A DNA stretch of 64,000 bases from CAZNEZ01 sp964572475 (GTDB lineage Bacteria > Bacillota > Clostridia > Lachnospirales > Lachnospiraceae): contig CAZNEZ010000001.1 of the NCBI GenBank assembly GCA_964572475.1, forward strand, positions 1 to 64,000. Direction: 5' to 3'. The notes below the pieces were generated by a model. It made no database searches. It worked only from the letters and a program-made list of their open reading frames with translations, and was not told the origin of the DNA. Shown one piece after another: positions 9,036 through 17,926 of the stretch. A program made the position numbers and the translations under genes. Position 1 is the first letter of the stretch; each line of letters starts with the position of its first letter.

Positions 9036-10700
9036 ATGGATAAAACATCGATGATATTAGGACTAATAGCAGGATTAGGTTTCTTTTTGTATGGAATGAA
9101 ACTTATGAGCGATGGACTAGAAAAAGTAGCTGGAACTAAGATGAAAAGCATACTTGAGATGTGCACGAAGAACAGATTCATTGGTGTTATAGTTGGTATA
9201 CTATTTACAGCAGTAATACAGTCTTCGAGTGCGGCTACTGTAATGATAGTAAGCTTTGTTAATGCAGGACTTATGTCACTGCTTCAGGCTATAGGCCCTA
9301 TTATGGGTGCTAATATAGGTACAACTGTTACTGGACAGCTTGTATCAATTAATCTAGATGCAATAGCACCAGTTTTTATATTTGCTGGTGTAATAATGAT
9401 AATGTTCTTTAAAAAACCAACAATTAAGAATGTTGGAGACATTTTACTAGGTCTTGGAATATTATTCTTTGGTATGACAACAATGAAGGAAGCAATGTCG
9501 GATCTTAGCTCATCACAGCAGGTTCAAAGCGTTATTGCTTCACTTAAGAATCCATTTCTAGCTATTTTAGTAGGATTCGTAATAACGACAGTGATTCAAA
9601 GTTCGTCGGCTTCGGTTGGTATACTTATAGCAATGTCACAATCAGGAATTCTTAGTGATTTACAGATTGTATTTTTTGTAATTTTAGGATGTAATATTGG
9701 CTCATGTATGTCTGCTGTATTAGCAAGCTTAAGTGGCAAGAAAGATGCTAAGAGAGCAGCAATGATACATATGATTTTTAATATTATAGGCTCAATAGTT
9801 CTGGTGTGTATTATACTTCCGTTTGGTGGACAGATACAGTCAATGATTGAGAAGATATCAATAGCAACAAGCCCAGAGGGAATATCTGTTACGAACCTTA
9901 TGGCTAGAGATGTAGCTAATGCACATACTATATTTAAAGTATTCCAGGTTCTGATATTATTCCCATTTGGCAAGCTGATTGTCAAGCTGACATATTTAGT
10001 AGTGCCAGGTGAAGATGAGAAAAAAGAAGGCTTTGAACTTAAGTATATTAATAGCAGCTCAATTGCAACACCATCAGCAGCTATTATTGAAACTATTAGA
10101 GAAGTTAAAAGAATGGGCAAGAAAGCGGCTAATAACCTTGAATTATCGTTTGAAGCTCTTATGACAAAAGATATTGATTTGGTAGAAAAGGTCTTAAAGA
10201 ATGAACAAGAGATTGATTTTTTAAGTGGAGAGATTACAGACTACCTTGTTGCAGTTAACCAGATTTCACTGCCAGTTAAAGATGCTAAGAATATAGCTGG
10301 ATATTTCCATGTTGTAAGCGACCTTGAACGTATTGGAGATCATGCTGAGAATCTTGCAGAGTTTGCAAGAACAAGAATTAATGATAAAATTGAATTTACT
10401 GAGCAGGGCGAACAAGAACTTAAAGAGATATTTGACAAAGCAATTAAGATTGTCTATTTATCTATAGAGACTTTTGTTGAACAAAGTGAAGAACACTTAA
10501 AAGAGATTGTTGACCTTGAAAATGAAATAGACAAAATGGAAAAAGAATTCCAGCATTCACATATTAGAAGACTTTCTAAGAATCAGTGTTCTCCTAAGGC
10601 ATCAATATTTTCTGATTTATTATCAAATTTTGAGCGTGTTAGCGATCATGCTACAAATATTGCATTTGCAATATATGATGACGAACAATACGATATTTAG
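9036..10700 (+). CDS. Na+/Pi cotransporter family protein with C-terminal PhoU-like domain
   Basis: The 554-residue protein belongs to the NptA/YjbB-type sodium-phosphate cotransporter group. The membrane part (about 1-330) contains the two inverted repeats with FTAVIQSSSAATVM and ITTVIQSSSASVGI, whose QSSSA motifs are the family hallmark, and GANIGTT / GCNIGSC. The cytoplasmic part (about 345-554) is a PhoU-like helical bundle with SDLERIGDHAENLAEFA and NFERVSDHATNIAF. It probably exchanges phosphate with sodium and may sense phosphate status. GGAG lies before the ATG. No terminator is visible after it. Confidence 0.92.
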   Translation: MDKTSMILGLIAGLGFFLYGMKLMSDGLEKVAGTKMKSILEMCTKNRFIGVIVGILFTAVIQSSSAATVMIVSFVNAGLMSLLQAIGPIMGANIGTTVTGQLVSINLDAIAPVFIFAGVIMIMFFKKPTIKNVGDILLGLGILFFGMTTMKEAMSDLSSSQQVQSVIASLKNPFLAILVGFVITTVIQSSSASVGILIAMSQSGILSDLQIVFFVILGCNIGSCMSAVLASLSGKKDAKRAAMIHMIFNIIGSIVLVCIILPFGGQIQSMIEKISIATSPEGISVTNLMARDVANAHTIFKVFQVLILFPFGKLIVKLTYLVVPGEDEKKEGFELKYINSSSIATPSAAIIETIREVKRMGKKAANNLELSFEALMTKDIDLVEKVLKNEQEIDFLSGEITDYLVAVNQISLPVKDAKNIAGYFHVVSDLERIGDHAENLAEFARTRINDKIEFTEQGEQELKEIFDKAIKIVYLSIETFVEQSEEHLKEIVDLENEIDKMEKEFQHSHIRRLSKNQCSPKASIFSDLLSNFERVSDHATNIAFAIYDDEQYDI

Positions 10701-10744
10701 GGATAAAATGACATTTACTTTTATGGATTAAATATTAATAAATG

Positions 10745-10772
10745 TTGACATTATCTGTTAATGTGGTATAAT
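10745..10772 (+). promoter_or_regulatory. Sigma-A promoter of the NlpC/P60 gene
   Basis: A perfect TTGACA at 10745-10750 and a perfect TATAAT at 10767-10772 are spaced by 16 bp. Transcription would start near 10779. Confidence 0.85.
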
Positions 10773-10774
10773 AT

Positions 10775-10805
10775 GTTCGTAATAAATGTAACAAGTTCGT
10801 AATAA
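10775..10805 (+). promoter_or_regulatory. Direct repeat GTTCGTAATAA, 20-bp period, at the NlpC/P60 transcription start
   Basis: The 11-nt sequence GTTCGTAATAA occurs at 10775-10785 and again at 10795-10805, a spacing of exactly two helical turns. It lies over and just after the predicted start site of a perfect promoter, where a bound protein would repress. TGTAAC-N5-CGTAAT at 10787-10803 also resembles the WalR half-site pair, with one mismatch; that link is inference. Confidence 0.45.
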
Positions 10806-10853
10806 TTCGCAACTCAGATTATATAAGGTTTGAGAGTAGTTGGAGGACATAAC

Positions 10854-12158
10854 TTGAACAAGAATTTAGTAGCCCTTGCGGGATTAACACTTACAGGTAT
10901 CGTTTCATTAGGAATTAATCAGATGATACCACATAACACTATGTCAGATGAAGCAGTTGTGGCATCAGTTGTTAAAAGCATAGAATATACAGGTATAACA
11001 CAGTATGGAACAGCAGGAATGTCAGGATTACTTTCACAGTATTCTAATATTTCAGCAGAGTCTTATTCAGGAAGTACTAATATGGCTTCAGCAGGTCTTG
11101 CTGTTGCACTTAATAATTATAGTCATGCAGATGAAGCAACCGTTACAGCAACTAAGGAAGCTATTGAGGTTGTACTTAAGCTTGAACCAGAGAAAGTTGA
11201 ATCAATAGTTAGTGGATATACTAACCTTGGAGTTATCAATGTTGGAGATAATTCTTATCTTAACATTAGAGAAAAAGCAGGAACAACGAATAAAGTAGTA
11301 GGTACTTTGCCACCATATTCAGCTTGTGAGATTTTAAGTGAATCAGATGGCTGGTATCAGATTAAATCAGGTACAGTTACAGGTTATGTAAAAGCAGAAT
11401 ATGTCGTTACAGGTGCTGAAGCTAATGAAAAGGCTAAAGCTAAGATGCAGACGGTAGCATTAGTTACATGTACTAATCTTAATGTTAGACAGGAAGCTAA
11501 TACAGATTGTGATATTACTACCAAAGTTTCAAAGGGTGAACAGCTTGAGATAGTTGAGCAACTTGATGGATGGTACAAAGTTAATATCAATAATTTGGTT
11601 GGTTATGTTAGTTCAGAATATGTTACTATAGAGAAAGTTCTTCCAGTAGCAGTAGAGATAAAAGAAGTAGAGACTAAAGCAGAGTCAACATCATCTAGTT
11701 CTAAAAAGACAAAAACATCTAATAAGACAGATGGTGGAGATGTTAATAAGACATATAGTACAGGAAAAGGATTTGCAACAGGTGACCAGACAGTTTCAAG
11801 TCAGGTTAAAGATATGATAGCATATGCTAAGCAGTTCCTTGGTAATCCTTATGTTAGTGGTGGTAACAGCCTTACTAATGGTACGGATTGTTCAGGATTT
11901 ACAAAGCTTATCTTTGCTCATTATGGATATTCATTATCAAGAATTCCGGGTGGACAAACAAGCGCAGGAACAAGAGTTTCTTTAGCTGATGTAAAGCCAG
12001 GAGATTTATTATTCTACAAATATGGTTCAAGTATAGGTCATGTTGCTATTTATATTGGCAATGGACAGATTATCCATGCAAGTACACCAAAGGGTGGAAT
12101 TAGAATTGGTAATGCTCTATATACAACACCATGTTATGCAGTAAGAGTTATGAATTAA
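10854..12158 (+). CDS. Secreted peptidoglycan hydrolase: two SH3 domains and NlpC/P60
   Basis: The start is TTG 10854, with GGAGG at 10842-10846. The 434-residue protein has a hydrophobic signal segment (about 5-22), a spacer, and two bacterial SH3 wall-binding domains (SYLNIREKAGTTNKVVG near 125 and TNLNVRQEANTDCDI near 205). After a Ser/Lys linker comes the NlpC/P60 domain (about 320-434) with catalytic Cys in NGTDCSGF, His in GHVAIYIG and the third polar residue in IIHAS. It probably cleaves gamma-D-Glu-DAP stem peptides outside the membrane. It is monocistronic, between a strong promoter and terminator. Confidence 0.93.
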   Translation: MNKNLVALAGLTLTGIVSLGINQMIPHNTMSDEAVVASVVKSIEYTGITQYGTAGMSGLLSQYSNISAESYSGSTNMASAGLAVALNNYSHADEATVTATKEAIEVVLKLEPEKVESIVSGYTNLGVINVGDNSYLNIREKAGTTNKVVGTLPPYSACEILSESDGWYQIKSGTVTGYVKAEYVVTGAEANEKAKAKMQTVALVTCTNLNVRQEANTDCDITTKVSKGEQLEIVEQLDGWYKVNINNLVGYVSSEYVTIEKVLPVAVEIKEVETKAESTSSSSKKTKTSNKTDGGDVNKTYSTGKGFATGDQTVSSQVKDMIAYAKQFLGNPYVSGGNSLTNGTDCSGFTKLIFAHYGYSLSRIPGGQTSAGTRVSLADVKPGDLLFYKYGSSIGHVAIYIGNGQIIHASTPKGGIRIGNALYTTPCYAVRVMN

Positions 12159-12174
12159 TAGTTTAGGTATATCA

Positions 12175-12204
12175 CCCCCCTAGCTTTATTGCGAGGGGGT
12201 TTTT
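12175..12204 (+). terminator. Intrinsic terminator of the NlpC/P60 gene
   Basis: CCCCCTAGC (from 12176) pairs with GCGAGGGGG (12191-12199) around TTTATT, with one A-G mismatch, and is followed directly by TTTTT. Confidence 0.9.
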
Positions 12205-12305
12205 CATGAGTAAAACATTGTGAGCAATACCTAATACTTGTATCACAAACTATAACAGAATAGACTACATTGAAAAAATAAAAAGGTAAATTTGAAAGGA
12301 AGATT

Positions 12306-12986
12306 ATGAAAATACAGATTAATGACAATATTATTAAGCATTATTTACGTAATGTTTATTTTATTAATGGACACAGTTGTGCAGGAAAATCAACAATGGT
12401 AAAGATGCTATCGGAGCGCTATAATATGGTATTTTGTGGTGAAAATTATCATGATGCATTTCCAAGAGAAAAGCTGTCACGATGGAAACAACCAGGCTTA
12501 TGTTATTTTGATACAATGAGTGGGTGGGAAGAGTGGCTAAATATGACTCCAGAAGAGCATTGGAATTGGACAGATAATGTGTCTCAAGAATGCATTGAAA
12601 TAGAAATATTGGAGTTGTTGAGAGTAGCTGCAAGTGGACAGAAAGTAATAGTTGATACAAATATTCCCCCTGATGTATTACGTGATATTTCAGATTACAA
12701 CCATGTAGCAATTATGCTTTGTGATCCAGCGGATATTTGTACAACACGTTTTTTTGAACGTGATGATCCGGATAAAAAATTTATGATGGAACAGATTAAA
12801 ATGTGCAAAGATCCTGATGCAACACTTAAAAACTTTAATTCATGGGCATTATATCATTCACCCATTGAAATTGAATGGGATAACACTGGATTTTTCACCT
12901 ATACACGTTCTGATTTTGAAACAGATACACGTGAAGAAATGTTAGAGTCATTGGCAAAGCATTTTGGTCTTTGTAAAGAACAATAG
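12306..12986 (+). CDS. P-loop kinase-like protein of unknown substrate
   Basis: The 226-residue protein has a Walker A motif GHSCAGKST at about residues 22-30 and a likely Walker B strand KVIVDTNIPPDVL near 115-127. A CDPADICTTRFFERDDPDKK segment resembles the lid or base-recognition part of small nucleoside or shikimate-type kinases. No specific family name is justified. GAAAGGA precedes the ATG. It stands alone and converges with the SDR gene, only 4 nt apart, with no terminator between them. Confidence 0.7.
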   Translation: MKIQINDNIIKHYLRNVYFINGHSCAGKSTMVKMLSERYNMVFCGENYHDAFPREKLSRWKQPGLCYFDTMSGWEEWLNMTPEEHWNWTDNVSQECIEIEILELLRVAASGQKVIVDTNIPPDVLRDISDYNHVAIMLCDPADICTTRFFERDDPDKKFMMEQIKMCKDPDATLKNFNSWALYHSPIEIEWDNTGFFTYTRSDFETDTREEMLESLAKHFGLCKEQ

Positions 12987-12990
12987 TTTG

Positions 12991-13737
12991 TTAGATCCAT
13001 CCACCATCCATAGTTATAATCTGTCCAGTTACATAATCCGGTAAATTAACTGTTTTGTATATCATTTCTGCAGCTTCTGTTGTACTAGCAATTCTATTGG
13101 CGGGTATGGAATCAATTAAATTCTGCATCTCGTCAGTAGACAACTGGTTATTCATATCGGTATCAATCACACCAAAAGCTACAGCATTTACTTGAATCCC
13201 AGAAGGTGCAGTTTCCTTAGCGAGAGCTTTGGTAAATGAACCAATGCCACCTTTGGTGGCAGAATATGCTACTTCGCAGGAAGCGCCGACATTACCCCAT
13301 ACAGAAGAAACATTAAGGATTTTGCCATGACCATTGCGTATCATAGATGGAAGTACATTCTTACTCATATAGAATACAGAAGAAAGATTGGTCCTGATAA
13401 TATTGTCCCATTCTTCATATGACATATCTTGAAGAAGACCAATATGACATATACCGGCATTGTTGATTAGTACTTCAACAGTAGGTAATTTTTGAAACTC
13501 AATCTCCATAAATAAATCATTAACATTTCCATAATAGCTTATGTCAGAAGTTATAATATAGGAGTCAAAACCCTTAGCTGCTAATTCTTCTTGAAGAAGG
13601 TTTAGCATATCCACGCTTTTATTGCCAATAAGGATAGGAAAGTAACCATTCCTTGCAAATTCAAAAGCGCAGGCACGTCCTATTCCACGTGAAGCACCGG
13701 TTATTATTACTGATTTTGATAGACTTGATGAATACAT
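12991..13737 (-). CDS. SDR-family 3-oxoacyl-ACP reductase-like oxidoreductase (FabG/YmfI type)
   Basis: The start is the CAT at 13735-13737 on the reverse strand, preceded by GGAG; an upstream in-frame extension to 13821 is hydrophobic and lacks a ribosome site. The 248-residue protein has the Rossmann motif TGASRGIGRA, the NNAG motif, the catalytic Ser of LNVSSVWG, and YSATKGG with Tyr-x3-Lys, and ends in YVTGQIITMDGGWI. These fit an NAD(P)H-dependent ketoacyl reductase of the FabG group. It is alone on this strand, so its substrate cannot be inferred from neighbours. Confidence 0.88.
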   Translation of the reverse strand: MYSSSLSKSVIITGASRGIGRACAFEFARNGYFPILIGNKSVDMLNLLQEELAAKGFDSYIITSDISYYGNVNDLFMEIEFQKLPTVEVLINNAGICHIGLLQDMSYEEWDNIIRTNLSSVFYMSKNVLPSMIRNGHGKILNVSSVWGNVGASCEVAYSATKGGIGSFTKALAKETAPSGIQVNAVAFGVIDTDMNNQLSTDEMQNLIDSIPANRIASTTEAAEMIYKTVNLPDYVTGQIITMDGGWI

Positions 13738-13824
13738 AATATCTCCATTTCTGTACAGTATAAATATAGTAAATTTTATTATGTATATAAGTATACAACA
13801 TTTTAAGAAAAGATAAAACACTAT

Positions 13825-13853
13825 TTGACATAGTAATTACGCTGTGATATACT
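13825..13853 (+). promoter_or_regulatory. Sigma-A promoter of rpsO
   Basis: A perfect TTGACA at 13825-13830 and TATACT at 13848-13853 are separated by 17 bp. The predicted transcription start is near 13860. Confidence 0.82.
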
Positions 13854-13859
13854 GAACGA

Positions 13860-13943
13860 GTATGATTTTAGCCAATACTCGGCACTTGGACACTCCGACC
13901 GGTTACTGAAGTATATGGCGATTTATTTAAAGGAGGAAACAAA
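13860..13943 (+). ncRNA. rpsO leader RNA, probable S15 autoregulatory element
   Basis: In this 84-nt leader, GCCAATACT (13871-13879) pairs with AGTATATGGC (13910-13919) with one bulged base, closing a region with internal stem CGG/CCG (near 13880 and 13899). S15 represses its own mRNA through structured leaders in several phyla, and the position directly before rpsO fits. The fold is seen by eye only. Confidence 0.55.
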
Positions 13944-14210
13944 ATGATATCTAAAGAAAAGAAAGCAGAGATTATTGCAGCTTATGGAAGAACACCTGAG
14001 GATACAGGTTCACCAGAGGTTCAGATCGCTATTCTTACAGAGAGAATTACAGAGTTAACAGAACATTTAAAGCTTCACAAAAAGGATCACCATTCTAGAA
14101 GAGGACTTCTTAAGATGGTAGGACAAAGAAGAGGATTACTCGACTACTTAAAGAAAGATGATCTTGAAGGTTACCGTGCTTTAATCGCTCGTTTAGGAAT
14201 CAGAAAATAA
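13944..14210 (+). CDS. rpsO: 30S ribosomal protein S15
   Basis: The 88-residue protein is a typical S15, which binds the central domain of 16S rRNA. The segments TGSPEVQIAILTERI, HKKDHHSRRGLL and RRGLLDYLKK are the conserved rRNA-contacting helices. AAGGAGG lies 5 nt before the ATG. It is followed by its own terminator and then by pnp, the common rpsO-pnp order. Confidence 0.98.
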   Translation: MISKEKKAEIIAAYGRTPEDTGSPEVQIAILTERITELTEHLKLHKKDHHSRRGLLKMVGQRRGLLDYLKKDDLEGYRALIARLGIRK

Positions 14211-14231
14211 TAGCTCAGTGCTATTTTGCAT

Positions 14232-14263
14232 ATGGGGATTGGTTACTTGTAGCCTGTCCCCAT
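14232..14263 (+). terminator. Hairpin terminator after rpsO
   Basis: ATGGGGA (14232-14238) pairs with TCCCCAT (14257-14263), with an inner stem GGTTA/TAGCC and a CTTG loop. The T-run is short (TTTG), so it may be only partly efficient and allow read-through to pnp. Confidence 0.6.
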
Positions 14264-14286
14264 TTGTATAATTAAAGATGGTATAT

Positions 14287-14388
14287 GACCAAAGCATCTT
14301 GACCGAGACCACTTAAAAGTGCATGTTAAAGATGTGCTAATTGAGTTGCCAAACGTACATTTTTAAGTGCTTTCGGAATTCTTTGGTC
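14287..14388 (+). ncRNA. Long structured leader RNA of pnp
   Basis: Nested complementary segments enclose about 100 nt: GACCAAAG (14287-14294) with CTTTGGTC (14381-14388), CCGA (14303-14306) with TCGG (14373-14376), and CACTTAAAA (14310-14318) with TTTTAAGTG (14361-14369). They are ordered so that all can form in one long hairpin with small internal loops. In E. coli a hairpin before pnp is cut by RNase III and allows PNPase autoregulation; this one is in the same place, but sequence homology is not claimed. It ends 37 nt before the pnp start. Confidence 0.65.
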
Positions 14389-14425
14389 AATATTATAATA
14401 ATAAATCAAAGAAATGAGGTAAATT

Positions 14426-16516
14426 ATGTACAAAAGTTTTAGTATGGATTTAGCCGGCAGAACTTTAAGAGTTGATGTTGGACGTGTTGCAGCACAGGCA
14501 AATGGTGCAGCATTTATGCATTATGGAGATACAGTAGTTCTATCTACAGCTACAGCTTCAGACAAGCCAAGAGATGGAATTGATTTCTTCCCATTAAGCG
14601 TTGAATATGAAGAAAAACTATATGCAGTTGGTAAAATTCCAGGTGGATTTAACAAAAGAGAGGGTAAAGCTTCAGAGAATGCTATTCTTACATCACGTGT
14701 AATAGATAGACCTATGAGACCTTTATTCCCTAAAGATTACAGAAATGATGTTGCACTTAACAATCTTGTTATGTCAGTAGATCCAGAATGTAGTCCAGAG
14801 CTTACAGCTATGCTTGGATCAGCTATTGCAACAGCTATTTCAGATATACCATTTGATGGACCAACATCTACAACACAGGTTGGATTAATCAATGATGAAT
14901 TTGTTATTAATCCTAATTCAGCTCAAAGAGCAGAATCAGATATGCAGCTTACAGTTGCTTCAACAAGAGATAAAGTTATCATGATTGAGGCTGGCGCTAA
15001 TGAAGTTCCAGAAGATAAGATGATAGAAGCAATTTATGAAGCACATAAAGTTAATCAGACAGTAATAGAATTTATTGATAAGATTGTTGCTGAATGTGGA
15101 AAAGCTAAGAAAAATGATTATGTTAGTTGTGCAGTTCCAACTGAATTATTTGAAGCCATGAAGCAGATTGTAACTCCAGAAGAGATGGAAGTTGCTGTTT
15201 TTACAGATGAGAAGCAGATTAGAGAAGAGAATATAAGGAATATTACAGCCAAGTTTGAAGAAGCCTTTGCAGATAAAGAAGAATGGCTTGCAGTACTTGG
15301 TGAAGCAGTATACCAGTATCAGAAAAAGACAGTTCGTAAGATGATTTTAAAAGATCATAAGAGACCAGATGGAAGAGCTCTTGATCAGATTAGACCACTT
15401 GCAGCTGAAACAGATATTATTCCTAGAGTGCATGGTTCAGCTATGTTTACACGTGGACAAACTCAGATTTGCAACATCTGTACACTTGCACCACTTTCAG
15501 AAGCACAGAAATTAGATGGACTTGATCAGACAGAAACAACAAAGAGATATATGCATCATTACAATTTCCCTTCATATTCAGTAGGTGAGACAAAAGCATC
15601 AAGAGGACCTGGACGTAGAGAAATCGGACATGGTGCTTTAGCTGAAAGAGCTTTAGTTCCAGTTCTTCCTTCACCAGAAGAATTCCCATATGCAATTCGT
15701 ACAGTATCTGAAACATTTGAATCTAATGGTTCAACATCACAGGCTAGTATTTGCTCATCATCAATGTCACTTATGGCTGCTGGTGTTCCAATCAAATCTG
15801 CCGTAGCAGGTATTTCAGCAGGTCTTGTAACAGGAGATACAGATGATGATTATATCTTATTAACAGATATTCAGGGACTTGAAGATTTCTTTGGAGATAT
15901 GGACTTTAAAGTTGCTGGTACACATAATGGTATTACAGCAATTCAGATGGATATTAAGATTCACGGATTAACAAGAAATATTGTTGAGGATGCTATTAGA
16001 GCTACTAAGAAAGCTAGAACATATATCCTTGATGAAGTTATGAATAAGACAATATCAGAGCCAAGAAAAGAAGTTGGTGAATTTGCACCTAAGATTGTTC
16101 AGATTAAGATTGATCCAGCTAAGATTGGTGATGTTGTTGGACAAAGAGGCAAAGTTATCAATGCAATTATTGAGCAGACTGGTGTTAAGATTGATATAAC
16201 AGATGAAGGCGCTGTATCAGTTTGTGGTGTTGATAAAGCTGGAATGGATCAGGCTATTAAGATTATTAACACTATAGTAACTGATTTTGAAGAAGGTCAG
16301 ACTTTTGAAGGTAAAGTTATCAGTATCAAAGATTTTGGTGCTTTCCTTGAATTTGCTCCAGGCAAAGAAGGAATGGTTCATATTTCTAAGATTTCTAAGG
16401 ATAGAATTGATAAGGTTGAAGATGTACTTTCAATTGGTGACGTTGTTAAGGTTGTATGTCTTGGTAAAGATAAGATGGGAAGAATCAGCTTTAGCATGAA
16501 AGATGCAGAACAGTAA
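14426..16516 (+). CDS. pnp: Polyribonucleotide nucleotidyltransferase (PNPase)
   Basis: PNPase degrades RNA 3' to 5' by phosphorolysis. The 696-residue protein has two RNase PH domains (about 1-210 and 310-540), a helical domain between them, a KH domain (about 550-615, VGQRGKVINAIIEQTG) and an S1 domain (about 620-690, GQTFEGKVISIKDFGAFLEF). The second core shows SNGSTSQASICSSSMSLMAAG and DIQGLEDFFGDMDFKVAGT, where phosphate and catalytic residues lie. GAGG precedes the ATG. It follows rpsO. Confidence 0.98.
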   Translation: MYKSFSMDLAGRTLRVDVGRVAAQANGAAFMHYGDTVVLSTATASDKPRDGIDFFPLSVEYEEKLYAVGKIPGGFNKREGKASENAILTSRVIDRPMRPLFPKDYRNDVALNNLVMSVDPECSPELTAMLGSAIATAISDIPFDGPTSTTQVGLINDEFVINPNSAQRAESDMQLTVASTRDKVIMIEAGANEVPEDKMIEAIYEAHKVNQTVIEFIDKIVAECGKAKKNDYVSCAVPTELFEAMKQIVTPEEMEVAVFTDEKQIREENIRNITAKFEEAFADKEEWLAVLGEAVYQYQKKTVRKMILKDHKRPDGRALDQIRPLAAETDIIPRVHGSAMFTRGQTQICNICTLAPLSEAQKLDGLDQTETTKRYMHHYNFPSYSVGETKASRGPGRREIGHGALAERALVPVLPSPEEFPYAIRTVSETFESNGSTSQASICSSSMSLMAAGVPIKSAVAGISAGLVTGDTDDDYILLTDIQGLEDFFGDMDFKVAGTHNGITAIQMDIKIHGLTRNIVEDAIRATKKARTYILDEVMNKTISEPRKEVGEFAPKIVQIKIDPAKIGDVVGQRGKVINAIIEQTGVKIDITDEGAVSVCGVDKAGMDQAIKIINTIVTDFEEGQTFEGKVISIKDFGAFLEFAPGKEGMVHISKISKDRIDKVEDVLSIGDVVKVVCLGKDKMGRISFSMKDAEQ

Positions 16517-16554
16517 AATACTGCATGATATATTCAGAAAGGTGCGTGTAAGAA

Positions 16555-17829
16555 ATGAACAAACAAAGTTTAGATACAATTTGTATTCAGGGCGGATGGA
16601 AGCCAGGTAATGGAGAGCCTAGAGTTCTCCCTATATACCAGAGTACTACTTTTAAATATGATACAAGTGAGCATATGGGAAGACTTTTTGATCTTGAGGA
16701 TGAAGGATATTTCTATACAAGATTACAGAATCCTACTAATGATGCAGTAGCAGCAAAGATTACAGAACTTGAGGGTGGTGTAGGTGGTATGCTGACATCA
16801 TCAGGACAGGCAGCTAATTTTTATGCTATATTCAATGTATGCGAAGCTGGAGATCATATTGTTAGTTCAGCACCTATATATGGCGGAACATTTAATCTTT
16901 TTTCTGTTACGATGAAGAAGCTTGGAATTGAATGTACATTTGTTGATCCTGATGCATCAGCTGAAGAGATTGCAAAAGCTTTTAAACCTAACACAAAAGT
17001 TATGTTTGCTGAGACAATATCTAATCCAACATTAGTAGTTTTAGATATAGAAAAGTTCGCAAAGATTGCACATGAGCATGGCGTTCCACTTGTCGTAGAT
17101 AATACATTTGCAACACCAATTAATTGCAGACCATTTGAATGGGGTGCTGATATTGTAACTCATTCAACAACTAAATATATGGATGGACATGCTATGCAGG
17201 TTGGAGGAGCTATTATAGATAGTGGTAACTTTGACTGGCTTAAATATGGCAGCAAATTCCACGGACTTACAACTCCTGATGATTCTTACCATGGTATCGT
17301 ATATGCTGAGAAGTTTGGTAAGATGGGATACATTATGAAGGCAACAGCACAGTTAATGAGAGATTTAGGTTCTATACCTTCTCCACAGAACTGTTTCCTG
17401 CTTAATGTAGGACTTGAAACACTTCATTTGAGAGTTCCACGTCATTGTGAGAATGCTCAAAAAGTAGCTGAATACCTAAACAATAATGATAAAGTTGCAT
17501 GGGTTAATTACAGTGGTTTACCAGATAATAAGTACTATGAGCTGGCTAAAAAGTATCTTCCTAATGGAAGCTGTGGCGTTGTTTCTTTTGGACTTAAGGG
17601 TGGAAGAGAAATAGCAGAGAAGTTTATGGATAACTTAAAACTTGCTTGCATAGTAACACATGTTGCTGACGCGCGTACTTGTGTTTTACATCCAGCAAGT
17701 CATACACATAGACAACTTTCTGATGAACAGCTTATTGCAGCAGGAGTTCAGCCTGATCTTATTAGATTTTCAGTTGGTATTGAAAATGCTGATGATATAA
17801 TTCAGGATATTGAGCAAGCATTAAAATAA
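16555..17829 (+). CDS. metY: O-acetylhomoserine sulfhydrylase (PLP enzyme)
   Basis: The enzyme forms homocysteine from O-acetylhomoserine and sulfide. The 424-residue protein is a full-length Cys/Met-metabolism PLP enzyme with QSTTFKYDTSEHMGRLF, YTRLQNPTND, SSGQAANFYAI, VVDNTFATP and the PLP-lysine in HSTTKYMDGH. The insertions and length (about 425) separate MetY from the shorter gamma-lyases and cystathionine synthases. GAAAGG precedes the ATG. It is followed by a strong terminator, so it is likely the last gene of its transcript. Confidence 0.93.
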   Translation: MNKQSLDTICIQGGWKPGNGEPRVLPIYQSTTFKYDTSEHMGRLFDLEDEGYFYTRLQNPTNDAVAAKITELEGGVGGMLTSSGQAANFYAIFNVCEAGDHIVSSAPIYGGTFNLFSVTMKKLGIECTFVDPDASAEEIAKAFKPNTKVMFAETISNPTLVVLDIEKFAKIAHEHGVPLVVDNTFATPINCRPFEWGADIVTHSTTKYMDGHAMQVGGAIIDSGNFDWLKYGSKFHGLTTPDDSYHGIVYAEKFGKMGYIMKATAQLMRDLGSIPSPQNCFLLNVGLETLHLRVPRHCENAQKVAEYLNNNDKVAWVNYSGLPDNKYYELAKKYLPNGSCGVVSFGLKGGREIAEKFMDNLKLACIVTHVADARTCVLHPASHTHRQLSDEQLIAAGVQPDLIRFSVGIENADDIIQDIEQALK

Positions 17830-17837
17830 TAATAAGA

Positions 17838-17873
17838 ATAGCTTTTACCTTGTATGGTAAAAGCTATTTTTTT
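17838..17873 (+). terminator. Intrinsic terminator of metY
   Basis: ATAGCTTTTACC (17838-17849) pairs perfectly with GGTAAAAGCTAT (17856-17867) around TTGTAT, and the stem runs into TTTTTTT. Confidence 0.95.
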
Positions 17874-17926
17874 GTGGTAAAATATAGATAATGATAAACA
17901 AAGTTAGTATGAAATGAGGTGCGCAT

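Noticed and set aside
14244..14272. Separate promoter for pnp with TATAAT at 14267-14272
   Set aside because: No acceptable -35 lies 16-18 bp upstream, and the site overlaps the rpsO terminator.
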